A stretch of DNA of 64,000 nucleotides from Filosporella fistucella (Eukaryota > Ascomycota > Leotiomycetes > Helotiales), in assembly GCA_030077755.1 (NCBI GenBank), contig JAQJZZ010000011.1, positions 2,542,001 to 2,606,000 on the forward strand. The letters are read 5' to 3'. Of this stretch, positions 35,868 through 47,152 are shown piece by piece (within the stretch, counting starts at the first letter, position 1; the number at the start of each line of letters is the position of its first letter). The notes beneath the pieces are model-generated. The model was not told the DNA's origin, made no database searches, and saw nothing but the letters and a program-made list of their open reading frames with translations. The position numbers were made by a program, and so were the translations under genes.

Positions 35868-36598
35868 CTAAAAATGACATTCACACTTCCCACTCGTCGC
35901 ATTATACATATACGACCCTAAATGAGTCCCCCCTCCAGCACAAATAATAGGTGTATAATAACAAGCTGGGAAACTCGTCGTAGTCCTTGAAGAACTCATC
36001 GTCAACGTGTGCGTCATAGTAGTATTTGATACCACATTCGTCGTAATCACCGTTGCACTGATACTCGTCGGGGTCTCCAAAGCCTGTCTCTCGATCAAGG
36101 AAGTGATGGGCGGGAATTTGGGCATCAGATCACCACAATAACATTTCTGGCTCGTCGCGTTCCAAGCTGGTGTTTTGGTTGCGATGCAGATGAGATTTTT
36201 GCAGAGGGTTCTTAAGGGGATGCAGTCACATGCTTTCGCTGTTTCATTCCAGACGCGTCCGGAGGATCGGGGACAGTCTTCTGTGGAGAGACAGTGCGGT
36301 TTGAGTTCTGGTGCGCAGATACAATTGGATGTTGCGTTGTCCCAGATTGGAGCGTATTGGAAGGGAGCGGTGCCGCAGAGGGGATCAAGGACACATGTGT
36401 CGGGAAGACAGGCACAGGCTTTTGAGAGGTGGGTGCCTTCGAAGCAGAAGATATCGCATATTTTCTCAGTAGAGGCTAAAACTCGTTAGAATTAAACTGA
36501 GTGGGAAGATGAAGAGGTAGGTTCTTACAGGAAGTAGTTGCAGGTAGGGCTGATATCAGCGTTGCGGCCAGCGAAAGGAGGAGAACCGGTTTCATCAT
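35868..36598 (-). CDS. Cysteine-rich secreted protein with W/Y-N-x-T-x3-C-x-C repeats
   Basis: Predicted 225 residues from exons 36598-36529 and 36475-35868 (53-nt intron, phase 1), start MMKPVLLLSLAATLISALPA. The first about 18 residues are a clear signal peptide, so the protein is likely secreted or wall-bound. The mature part has about 26 Cys. Four times a motif recurs: IWDNATSNCIC, VWNETAKACDC, AWNATSQKCYC and MYNATSGKCEC. Each has an aromatic residue, an N-glycosylation sequon and a C-x-C pair. Between the third and fourth units is a Thr/Ser-rich linker (residues about 150-190). I do not recognise the family. The size, signal peptide and Cys density fit an effector-like or wall protein, but that is inference. 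Confidence 0.72.
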
Positions 36599-37536
36599 CT
36601 TGAAATAGTATGGAATGGAGAATCAAGAAAATTATCCATATCAAGGATAACGGCGTTTATTTATACGAACTATTTTCATGGTATCTGGCAAATTGTTCTT
36701 CAACACGACTTACGAGTATGGCGCAGCAACGCAAAATTTTAAACGTACAGCGAGAACTCAAGTTGCACAGTCATCGGGACTGTACATGGATTCATCCGTA
36801 GACCGTTAGCCCATTCTGGGCCACGGTTATGTACAAAGAAATTTATTCTTGGTGAAAATATGCGAGAGTGACTTGAGCAGGGCATGTACTCGGCAGGAAA
36901 GATGATATTAGCCAAAGTGTGGCTCGGAAACATACGCCCCGCAACGGAGCTCAATAGAGCTTGTATTGACAATAGTTGCGATGTATGTAATATGGATAAA
37001 GAGTCAGGCTCCCTACTGTCCTGATTCAGTTTGCTTACTTCATTTCGCTGCAGTCATGGCAGTCTCGTTTATTGGAACCGTAGAGTAAACAGATAATTGA
37101 TGACACGTGACATATTTATCGCAGAGCCGTCCGGACTACCGTGTAGGTCGTTCTTGATGTGGCTCTGTCCAATAACGGTCTGAACAGGGTTAAAGCCTCG
37201 TGATAATGAATGCATATCACGTCGACGATGACATGGTTTGCCAATAGAAGATATGATCACATGAAGAGCGCCTGTTCAATGAAACCTTGGAGGGCCACCA
37301 CTCTGACTCTCCTGACCGACATAGTTTGGTGAGTCCCTTGGGAAGAAGTATAATTGGACAAAAGAGAAGCCTGAAGGGAATAACGAGGAATGCAGAAAAA
37401 GTATTCATATAATGGACCAGATCAAGAAGTCTTTCGATCTAAGTCTACATTGAATTATATGGTAATAACTGTCTAATTCTTGAAAAATGAAAGCGTATAT
37501 TATATTTGATTAACTCTCGGTCACTGACAAACTTCT
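36599..37536. other. Intergenic between cysteine-rich gene and amino-acid permease
   Basis: 938 bases. Short ORFs of 60-77 codons on both strands carry no recognisable sequence. It should hold the promoter of the secreted protein and the 3' flank of the permease. Confidence 0.4.
36658..36665 (-). promoter_or_regulatory. Candidate TATA box of the cysteine-rich gene
   Basis: TATAAATA on the minus strand, about 60 nt before the start codon of the secreted protein. The location fits a core promoter and indirectly supports the gene model. Confidence 0.45.
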
Positions 37537-39063
37537 CTAGTGTCCTGAAGAGTTCGAATTATCTGCGCATGAAAATGCACTCCCTATGAACAGTCAGTAT
37601 CAAGACAATATCGCGTCGGATTGGGAACCTACCAATTAAACCATTACCATAGGCATCAATGATGAGCTGAACCGTGGCATATGTTCCTCCAACGCACAAG
37701 AAAGTACCAAGAGGAGGAAGAAGGCAGTGAAGATAATACGCCACCTTCTGTCCCATACTGCCCCGTCTCCATGCCCCATGGTCATATAACCATAAAGCAC
37801 CAGGGAGAGCAATAGCCAGTGGTGCAAAGCAAACGGATCCAGTCAAGGCAATAAGATAGTTGAAGATTGGAACAGCTTCGGCAAGAATGAATGCAAGAGC
37901 AGACAGACCGAAAGTGCAAGAGAGCCATGTAATCCAATGAACCATAGTGTTCTTTTGAAGGTGCCCTGAGTTTCTTAGAATACGAACGAAAAGGTATTTG
38001 GCTGCAACGTGAAGATAGAGGGTGGCTGAGACAATCAATCCGATGAGACCAATTCCATATGAAACCTTCTTGATCGTGGGACCAGCAGAACCTAGAGACG
38101 GCGATGCAACCCAACTTCCACACCACCGGTAGACTACCAAAGCGAAAGAGAGATATGCAGCTTGTACGATGGCCATGCAGGTGAAGAGCGCCTTACGGTA
38201 GTCTTTTGGCTGACGCATTTCGGAAATGACTGGCAAAAAGGCAGAGGTACCAGCGGATGAGACGAAGATGGTCGCTGAAGCAGTCATGCCAGCAATGAAT
38301 GTTGGGCTTCCAATTACATGATAGCCGAGCTCAAAATCACCGGTCTGAGGGGCCGCTGCTGGTCTGTCGAGGGTCGTGACCGCCACAACCACTATGAAGA
38401 CTGCTGTGAAAATGCTGATGAATCCAGCCCAGGTCAACCATCCAATTTGGTGGAACTTTCGAACCGAAGCGGTGGCCGCTACGACGATAGTTGCGATGAA
38501 TGACCACCAGACCGTGCATGCACCATGACTCGAGAGAGCATTCAGTCCAATTGAAACACCAAGAATACCCGACCCTGCACAAAGTACATATGCGATGAGG
38601 AACAAAGCGCCAACAATTTCTCTCAGCACCTTGCCACCAAGAATATTTGCCATATCAGCAATCGAGTGACATCCGGCGTGTGAGTTTCGGAAGTCTCCTT
38701 GTACCATGGCAGTGTAAGTATTCAAAGCACCCCATCCAATTACCGAAAGTGCACCTCCTAGAGCTCCGAGACTGTACATAGCAGATGGGATACTGAGTAC
38801 ACCAGTAGCGAAGATGACTGCAGTTATGTCAGCTGTGTTGCATTTCACACAGCAAAGTGCGACGTACCCTTCAAAAAGATAACTGAAGCTCGCGGCCATC
38901 CCACCGTTCTGAAATTGACGCCATCGTGAGTCTTCTTGAAAACTTCATTTTGCTCCAATGGATCTTCCGCATCGGGATAGTAGGGCTCTACGATCCCTTT
39001 CTCAGGTTGTGGCTTCTCATCGTCCGAGCTGTGGTTCTTGATAGATCCTGTTTTGATAGACAT
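37537..39063 (-). CDS. Neutral amino-acid permease, AAAP family (MtrA-like)
   Basis: Plasma-membrane amino-acid/proton symporter, predicted 475 residues from exons 39063-38868, 38817-37633 and 37583-37537, all in phase. The hydrophilic N-terminus has FKKTHDGVNFRTVGWPRASVIFLK, then ATGVLSIPSAMYSLGALGG, the conserved first-membrane block of the transmembrane amino-acid transporter family. About eleven hydrophobic segments follow. The short last exon gives the C-terminal SAFSCADNS, which I know from fungal Mtr-type permeases. I compare it to the Neurospora mtr neutral amino-acid transporter; specificity is inferred. Confidence 0.93.
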
Positions 39064-40762
39064 GATGTTCGATTGACTTCAAATAGCGTTTGATACTAGA
39101 ACTGACTGAAGGAAAAAGAGCAGACGACATAAATATAGGTAGGCATGTCATAGCATGATATCAAAAGTACGAGCAATCCCGAAACATAGTTCAAGATAAG
39201 CACCTTTCAAGCTCCCCATATTTCTGACTTCTCAGAGTCAAGCAAAGGCAATATGCAAAAGATAAGGTTTCTTTCGGGAGACCATGCTGCCCGCACCAAC
39301 GCACGGTGACTGGTTCCTGAAGCTGAATGCCATGGTTTGTACCAAGGATTGAGTAAAGCTCCGCAGTCTGGGCCGGCATGTTGAGAGCTCTCTTATCAAG
39401 AAACACAGGGGAAGTTGCTCTTATCTTCTATATCTGCTGTGAAAATGTGGTGGTCGGCGGAGATCCGATGTGCCATGGGCAAGGACCTTCAATGCGGCAA
39501 CGATAATCCCCAAAAGTGGGGAGGGTGTTACTTCCGAAGATGACATGTGCTTGACTCGTTGCGGCGTCTTGATATCAGGACAAGATGAAGTATGAAGGTG
39601 ACAAAACCATGGCGCTGGGTAGAAAACTCGATGCCGAGGCTGTGATACGGTTGCAGTATGATGTCAAGGATGAAGTTGAGTTAAACATGAGAAGGAGGGA
39701 ATGTTTGGCACATTTGGTGGCTGGCTGCTTAGTCATCCAAACTTTCCAACGCAAGGTACCTAGTAACTCCACACAAAGTTTCCCCAAGATTATGCCAGGC
39801 GAACATGCAATCCTGAACAAACATGACTTCGAACTCAGTTGATCATCAACTGTAGCCTTTCTGAAGCATCAAGATGGAAACTTCTCATTGAAACTTATTG
39901 TCATAGCAAACTTTTCGAAAGTAAGTTCTCGGAAGTGGCTGAACCGAATTACGAATTGCCATCTCGCCTACAATTTCGATATTAACGACGAAATTGGCAA
40001 TCAACCTTCAAGCATCAATCATTCTAGATGGCAGTCCATGCTAAATTTATATTCCTCTACCTCTACTCAATCGAGTGATGACCAAGTCCGCGAAAAGGGC
40101 TGTGTCATCTGACATACCATGCCCTGATGCGCCTGGGCCTAGGAGCCTGCAACCACCTTCTAGTTTGACGAGCGTTTGGAGAAAGCCAGTGGACCTTAAC
40201 CATTCTTTTAAGGTATTTCGTTATGTAATGGTCATTAAGAATCGATGTGATCGTTCTCGCATCCCTTTCCATTCTCCATTGAGATGCTTAGTCACGTGCT
40301 ACCACACATTCCGACAGTTTCAAATTTATACTTTCTCTCCTCTAGAGCGTGTTCGTCGCGCAATATGAAATTTGCTTTCTTGAGTTTCATGGGAAACGTC
40401 TGAACCTGATCTGGTCTCTAAAATGCGGACATATCTTTATTTCGCTACCAGTCTCATAAACTACGATTCAATAACTATTTTTGAACCATGTGCAGAACGG
40501 GAGTACCCATCAAAGTACAAAATTCGGGTCTACCTCCCAAATTGCAGTGATCGGTCTCTTTGGTCAGTCAGCTGGGAAGATGATCATTTCTGCTTTCCTC
40601 CAAAATTGTATGTGGTCTCGCTTTTTTATATAAAAAAATCGTGCTCAAACCCACTCGCGCTAAAACGTTGCTTGTGGTCCTCGAGAACATTAAATCGTAA
40701 TCACAAAACGTTTTGCTTTCGCAAAGCCATACAGATATATCGATTCCTCATCGTCCTCTATA
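39064..40762. other. Gene-poor stretch between permease and ferric reductase pseudogene
   Basis: About 1.7 kb. ORFs of 70-114 codons on both strands (for example 39585-39842 and 40423-40767, plus) show no family signature. The left end contains the permease promoter. The right end may include a decayed 5' part of the ferric reductase. Confidence 0.4.
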
Positions 40763-42372
40763 GATGATCCCACTAGCATCCGCAGCAGTGTGCTCAGAAG
40801 AGGACCGCGGGCTTATGGAGTAATTTGTTTCTTCTGTAGGTGTATGAGGGGTTTAAACCTCGATAGTTGGCTGACCTTGATCATCATTAACACTTGGTCC
40901 AAAGCCTTATTATTGGCCAAACACGAAGACAGTTTCTTGTGGAGGCTGTCCTCCCATCGCGGCAAGAACAGGATAGATGGCACTGGGATTATTGTCCTTT
41001 GTGATGTAAGACTGATCAAACTCACTCTATACTCTGATACCAATATGTGCAGGTTCTTGGCTTCTAAAGGTAGCTACATCTCCCTCTTCACTGGCATCTC
41101 CCACGAAAAACTCCAAGTCTTCCACCGGTGGACTTCCTGAACAATGTTCGTCTTGGCACTCATTCACGCCTTCCCCTCCATAATCATACACATTCAAAAA
41201 GGCGACATGATGATGCAGTGGCGCATGAGCGTAGTCTAGTGGGCTGGTGTCGCAGCCCTGATCCCTCAAGCCTATTTGAACATTATGTCAATAGGCTATA
41301 TGTGAAACCGATACTACGGAATCTTCAAAGCAACACACTATATTGCCATCGAATTCTTCCTCTTTTTTTTTTCTTTATCCACTGCGACTTCCGACTCACG
41401 TCCTGAGATTAATTCATCACCGCTCTCTCATTATACGCCAGCACTCTTATATCCTCATTCCTGCGGACTAGTATCCAACTCCTTGACGCTCACGCCACAT
41501 TCATCACACTTCCCGATTCTACTCTTCGCATCTCCATCCCATCTAAAATGTCTTGGCGACCAGGACAGCACGTTTTTCTCTCCTTTTGGGCTTTGGGTTT
41601 GCATGCATATACTACCCATCCATCCGCAATCTGTTCTCTTCCCTCAAGTGGCGAAATGGTATTTTATGTCAAGGCAGCAGGAAGTTTCATGTCTCGCTTG
41701 ATGAATTTAGTTGAGACCCAGAGAGGATACATGCCGACGTCTATCGATGGTCCTTATGATGACAGCGACACAGCTAGAACGCTCGCTAGTCACGATAAAT
41801 CATTGCTGGTAGCAGGTGGCTCTGGTATGGGGTACTTGTTTGGATTGCTAGAAGCTATCCCGCAAGACCCAAAGAGCTGAGAAGTAAGAGTCGCGATAGC
41901 GGTCCGATCCCACGATTCTGCGAGCTGGTTGCTGGATGTTGTGGAAAGGATCCCGGCTGGCGCATAAAAGAAAGGAAATGCGTACGTTAAGGTTGAGATC
42001 CATGTCACGGATGCCAGACCTCATACCTCCCTTAACAAAGCTAGCTACGAAGAGATCTCTTCAGCTTCAGCTTCGGGTTCAGAGCCTAATGTAGAGTAAG
42101 CAGTCAAAAGGACAGCAGAACCATCACTGGTCGAACATGCTGGTATTGCTATGATTCAAGGACAAGGCAGACCGACTTGAGAGAATTGATCAGAGAGATG
42201 ACAGGAGGGATGGGGATTGTTGGTATTGCGGCTTGTGAACCTGCGAGCCTTGATGCTGGGTGTTAGAGAAGGATGTGCAAAGGCGCAAGCCAAGATCTTG
42301 AACGGGAATAGTGGGGTAGGGGAATTGTGGTTGCAATTGAGAGTTTGTCTTGGTGATGTAGTCTCAATATAA
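40763..42372 (+). pseudogene. Ferric reductase (FRE-type, FAD/NAD-binding) pseudogene
   Basis: Family stretches appear in order, interrupted by stops and frame changes. The membrane part gives LFTGISHEKLQVFHRWTS, LALIHAFPSIIIHIQKGD, FKATHYIAIEFFL and FFIHCDFRLTS. The FAD domain gives WRPGQHVFLSFWALGLHAY, and the NAD domain gives SLLVAGGSGMGYLFGLLEAI. The C-terminus gives LRELIREMTGGMGIVGIAAC and LMLGVREGCAKAQA. In-frame stops sit at 41138-41140, 41404-41406, 41410-41412, 41878-41880, 41965-41967 and 42097-42099; where relatives have Trp the codon here is TGA. There are frameshifts around 41220-41290 and about 42230. An intact-looking intron (about 41000-41051) survives. The true 5' limit is unclear. 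Ferric reductases take part in iron uptake at the plasma membrane. Confidence 0.85.
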
Positions 42373-42637
42373 ACACACAAAAAAATTCGAATCGTGGATC
42401 GATTCAGGTAAAGTTATTGGCCCAGTTTGTGCTGAGTAGTGAAAGATTAGACATATTTTGCTGCCCGCTCCAGCTTGGACATCCTCAACTCCTTGCCCCT
42501 ATTCCCAGACTAAGCGAGCTTGTGGAGAAGTCGAGAAAGAAGTAGCATAATGTCAATAAGAAATGGCATTGAAGTTGAATGAAAAAAGCATACACTGCCA
42601 TGCAATAGGGTTGCCTTTCTCATCCCATGTATTCTTG

Positions 42638-44650
42638 TCATCTAACCCTCAATGCCACCGGCTCCGGCAGCTTTCCATCTTTGATAATTGGTGACTGGAC
42701 GTCACCCAGATTCCCAACATGACAGGCTCCAACGACGGTATATGTCTCATCATCATACCGACGAAAAACCATCGGCGAAGGAGCCGTGCACACAAGTACC
42801 AGAAAATCGCCACGCTGAACAGCAGCATCACTACCTCCCTTACCAATCTTCCCCACTGGCCCTAGACCAACATATCCTCTCTGAGAAACAAACAGGCTTC
42901 GCCCTACCTTCAAGTTCCTATCGTATAGCTGATATTGTAGATGCTGTTCATACAGAGCTGCAGATTCAAAGCCGATTTCAATCTGCTCCAACATCCACTG
43001 TAAAGCCTTGTCTTGTGCCACTACCTCCTGTATACTCATATCTTTCTCGATTTCCTCGGGATACGCTACTTTCAGTTTTGGATAGGCTTCAGCTAGATCT
43101 TTGATCTTTGGATTTTGCTCTACTGTTTGAGGGAGTAGACCAATGTCGCTCAAGATCCAGCAGCATATCAGACAGAAAAAGCCATTCTCATCAAAGAGAT
43201 GACTTTCTTGATGCGGATGGATCATTTTAAGTGTTGTCGAAATTGCGTTGGAAAGTTTGTCTGAGTCGCTCACATCGGTTTTGCCCTGCAGTGAGTAGCA
43301 TTGTTCAAAGACATCGAGGATCAAAAACTTGAAATTGTCGCCTGAAAAGTTTGGAAAAGTAGTCTTGACAGTATCGATTATAATGCCATACACAAGTAAT
43401 GTGTCACCGTCTATTTCCATCGTTTTGTCATTCAGTGTAAGTGTTTGTATGAGCATGGGAACTCGTTCCGCATCAAACCGCGCCCTGAAAACCTTTACGC
43501 TAAATGTGTCGACCCAGGAGGGTAATTCATAATCGGATCTTATTCTTGGTTCATAATTCAGGTGTGTCCAATGATAAAGATTCTGTTCATTTTTGATGAG
43601 ATATTTGGTTGCATCTGTGAACACTTTTCCGACCGGTTTTGTATAGTCTACTTCTAGCAGCTCATCTTCTGCCCCTCTTGGTAGCATACCAAGCAATGCA
43701 TAAAGCCGGTCCCGTGGCTCGCATGCTGTTCTGTGAGAGAAGTAGGTAAGTAGCAGCGGCAACGGTCGATAGCTATCTCGGCTTTTCATCAAGCCGGTGA
43801 GCTTGATTTCACATATGATGTTGATATCCAGACCCCAAACCTGCAGGAAATGGCAGCACCAAACACACAAAGCTGCTTTGAAATAGGCATCCCAATCAAG
43901 AGCATGATGGCCACATATAACAAATGCCTTCGGTGCTAGAACGACCTCTTGCACAGTCCATAGGCGATTGAAATAATCTCGAGAGAACACATCAGAAATG
44001 CCTTCCCAGACGGGTTCTTTGGTGAGATTTTCCAACTCAGCAAACTCTGGTAAGTCTGCCACCGTTTGGAACTGGCGGAACTTCTCAAACGTAACCTTTT
44101 TTGTTGACGTGACAGTGTCGTGCGTCTTAGCAATCTCTCTTGCGACTTCGAATGTTTTCTCAGTATGCTCAGTTTCATCCCCGATCCAGATTAACACCTG
44201 TTTCACCATCTGATATATGTCTCTCATCAGAGGTACCTGTTGGGCTCTCTCTGCCAGATTGTCTTGGTTTATACATATCCCATCAATCCACAACCAGAGG
44301 CTCTCATTCTTGTGTCTGAGCTTTTGCAGTAACAGTAGTGCGCTCGATGTAACTTTCACAATCTTCCCTTCACAAAGTACATGCTTCACTCGGTCAGGAC
44401 ATCCCCACACATACGAGACCGCCGAATAAGCAGGAAGGTCTGACAGAAGACAGTGGAGTATAGTGACTTGAACTGGAGTGTCGGGAAGACCAGGTAGAAG
44501 TTCGATGACCCGTATCGAGGCATTTGTAGAAAGAGGCAAATATTGGTATGCTGAGCAGTCGACCGCAGGGGCACATGGGTCTGTAGAGATCTTATTATTG
44601 TCATTGAGTTCGGATCTCGAAGCTGTTGTTTCTGTCATATCGACTTCCAT
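42638..44650 (-). CDS. HET-domain protein, intact, single exon
   Basis: Predicted 670 residues with no intron. HET-domain blocks are AYSAVSYVWGCPD, LWLWIDGICINQDNLAERA and RDYFNRLWTVQEVVLA, all in the first 260 residues, followed by EPRDRLYALLGML, a stretch typical of HET proteins of the HET-6/Tol type. The C-terminal half includes GRSLFVSQRGYVGLGP, the conserved tail block of this subgroup. HET proteins trigger incompatibility reactions or, more broadly, immune-like cell death. It sits right next to the ferric reductase pseudogene, yet its frame is fully open. I start at MEVDMTETT; the second Met (residue 5) is also possible. Confidence 0.93.
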   Translation of the reverse strand: MEVDMTETTASRSELNDNNKISTDPCAPAVDCSAYQYLPLSTNASIRVIELLPGLPDTPVQVTILHCLLSDLPAYSAVSYVWGCPDRVKHVLCEGKIVKVTSSALLLLQKLRHKNESLWLWIDGICINQDNLAERAQQVPLMRDIYQMVKQVLIWIGDETEHTEKTFEVAREIAKTHDTVTSTKKVTFEKFRQFQTVADLPEFAELENLTKEPVWEGISDVFSRDYFNRLWTVQEVVLAPKAFVICGHHALDWDAYFKAALCVWCCHFLQVWGLDINIICEIKLTGLMKSRDSYRPLPLLLTYFSHRTACEPRDRLYALLGMLPRGAEDELLEVDYTKPVGKVFTDATKYLIKNEQNLYHWTHLNYEPRIRSDYELPSWVDTFSVKVFRARFDAERVPMLIQTLTLNDKTMEIDGDTLLVYGIIIDTVKTTFPNFSGDNFKFLILDVFEQCYSLQGKTDVSDSDKLSNAISTTLKMIHPHQESHLFDENGFFCLICCWILSDIGLLPQTVEQNPKIKDLAEAYPKLKVAYPEEIEKDMSIQEVVAQDKALQWMLEQIEIGFESAALYEQHLQYQLYDRNLKVGRSLFVSQRGYVGLGPVGKIGKGGSDAAVQRGDFLVLVCTAPSPMVFRRYDDETYTVVGACHVGNLGDVQSPIIKDGKLPEPVALRVR

Positions 44651-47152
44651 CTTGGCATGCTCGCACTTGGAAAACTCGTTGGTCTTTCTTCACGTCATGC
44701 TAGCGTATGCTTGTAGGCATAGAGTCAAGAAAGCTGAACAAGGCCTCTTTTCAAGTTAGAGCCTGGGTTTTAAGTCTTACGTAGAATGTTCGTGAGGGCT
44801 GAAGCCTGAACGTTGAAAGATAAGGCTGTGTGGCTTGTATCATCGTGGCACAGAGGTCGCTAAGTATGCCTAATAAACTGTACCCATGCATCGTACCACA
44901 AAGTCACCTGAGCCTCAAATTGAAATTATATTTTAATAGATAACAAAGGTACTACAGTACTAGTTGTAATACGAGCCTAAGGAATATAAAGTATCTGAGT
45001 ATAAATTAATACTCAAGGGAGGAAGCATGGGTGTATAGCAATTAATCGAAAGATAGTATTAACAGTTACACTCTTTTCCTGGTACTTAACAACTACATTT
45101 TATAAGTTATCATTGATTCTGAGTTTATTGATAAAAAGACTTTTTTGATTGCATAGAATCCTTCTTGAACGAAAATATGTGCTATCTACACAGGGAATTG
45201 CCCCTAATGTGCGCTGCTGCTCCACTTGAAGCCATGATTCAGGAGTTCCGGTCATGATTGATTTTCTGGGTTTCCCAGTGACTTGGAGAGAAATGAGAGA
45301 AGAGAAGCTAAGTCTCTTCTCTGTATTATTTGTCTACCAGGATTCTTCCAATTCCAAGAGTTTTTCTCCTGTTAGCCCTTCGAGGCTCAGCCGCTGACAG
45401 CTCGCTGCAGTAGCCTTTCCACTTGTAACCCCCCCCCCCTATATACGTTGACAATGTAGGTTCTTTTCTATCCTTCTCCGTGGTTCTAGTCTTTAGATAT
45501 AAGTAGGCAGCTACTTCGGTAAGTAGCACTCATGTTTAGGTAATAGAGTTATGGACTATGAGTTAAATCGCATACCCGTAGCTAGGAATTATGGCTGAGG
45601 CATTGTGCTTGGGCTGATATGTCAAGTAATACCGCTACGGTACTGCCGCAACAGGTATTTTAGACTCAGAGAGAGCTGGCTTATTTTCCGGTCCGTTTCC
45701 ATCATGTTGGCGTATCACTCTGCCCACCAAAGTATCTGAGGAGCACCAAACGATACCCAAATCTGCATGCTATATTCATTCTGCTCATGCACGTCGGCGG
45801 GGGAAGGAGACTAATGTAGGTTGCTGATGGCGGCACAGAGACACGATACCATAGACGATAAGGTATCTAAGAAAGCGGGGCACTTATGAAGCCCAGAGCG
45901 GGAGGGGATCTGGGGACGGCAGAAAAAATGCTTACAGTAGAGCAGCTTGGGGAAAACTTAGAAATCAGTTCAGAAACGTTAACTTAGGTAAGGTTGTACT
46001 GCCGCCAAGCCAACCTAACCTTGAGGAATCAAGTGGCTAGATGCTGGGAATGGCCGATGTTTACCCGCAGCAGACTTGATTTAGTCATCTGGGCTGGCTA
46101 AATAATCCTGGAATTTATTGGTACCCTGCCCTACGAGTCTACTTTACCTTACCTTACCTTATTACAAGGTTCCCCGCTTAAGTGATGAATTGACAAAGGG
46201 GAGCAGCCAACCTTTTTCCTTGACTCGAGCTCAGGTAAACTGTACAACTACCATGCTTTGAAGGTCTACCTCCGGTCGTCATTCACACATAAATTGCCCC
46301 ACTGGATCCTTGTTAGCAGGGCAGGCAGGATACTTAGGTATTGAATTGCAGCTTCATACTGTAAAACAAGTCGGACCCGAAACATGCTTTGGCAAAAAGT
46401 GAGTCAGTGATGATAGTTCTAGAAACGTGCAAGCCGATCTCTTTGCTAAAGGAGGAACAACTTGATTGTCTTTGCTACTATAGTCTGTTCTTGCCCTTAG
46501 CCTCTAGCAATAGTTTTCTCCACGCCTTTTGAAGTTGTTCGATAACCTGTTATTGGAAGCCGGTTCCTTTTGCGCCACATGGTCCTTACATTTTTACGGA
46601 TACGGTCGGATTTCGTACAGTGTACGTCGTATAGAAGATACTGGCTACGAAAAGCGGGGAGGTAATAGGCAAGAACCCTTGGTATCATCGAGCCTCGGAG
46701 CTGTTAGACAGACATGCAGGTATCCATGGGATGAGCGGCGAACGGTACAAAGCAGAGCTACCGATCTACATGACTTGGCACCCTAGGGCTGTAGTGAATG
46801 CAAAAGGGTATTTTGCAACAATGACGCTTTGCAGCAGACTATGAACTGAATTCTGGAGGGACCGTTTGGTCTCTTCAATATTCAAGTCGGCCCTTCTCTC
46901 CAGTGGCTCAACTGTGGGGTCTCCACAGACCACCACATCTCAGAACCCCGCAAAAGTCTGATAATAGTTATCATCGTGGAATTCAGGTCATGTAATACCT
47001 TTTCAGTGGCTGAAGAAACCTCTCTGTCGAAACTAGCTTGATGAGATGGGTTGATCTTAACTTTCGAGTTAGGGGTGTATAAATATTCCGAGTTCTCCCC
47101 TCAAAGAAAACCACCCAGAGCATCGTCATCTTGATCTTTGCATCCTCGAATC
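44651..47152. other. Gene-free 2.5-kb stretch with short repeat motifs
   Basis: No supported gene. It has an 11-base poly-C run at 45429-45439, a CCTTA tandem (about 46145-46163, ACCTTACCTTACCTTATT), and a near-inverted pair, TTAGGTAAGGTTG and CCAACCTAACCT, around 45984-46020. These could be the remains of a mobile element, but I see no terminal repeats or coding remnants. The right end is the beta-glucosidase promoter. Confidence 0.4.
47078..47085 (+). promoter_or_regulatory. Candidate TATA box of the beta-glucosidase gene
   Basis: TATAAATA begins 75 bases before the start codon, a usual distance in fungal genes with strongly regulated secreted enzymes. Confidence 0.5.

Noticed and set aside
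36175..36489. 104-codon ORF on the plus strand
   Set aside because: Antisense shadow of the cysteine-rich secreted gene, whose frame has a signal peptide, an intron and internal repeats.
45429..45439. Eleven-base poly-C run
   Set aside because: A simple homopolymer with no accompanying structure; could also be a sequencing-length artefact.
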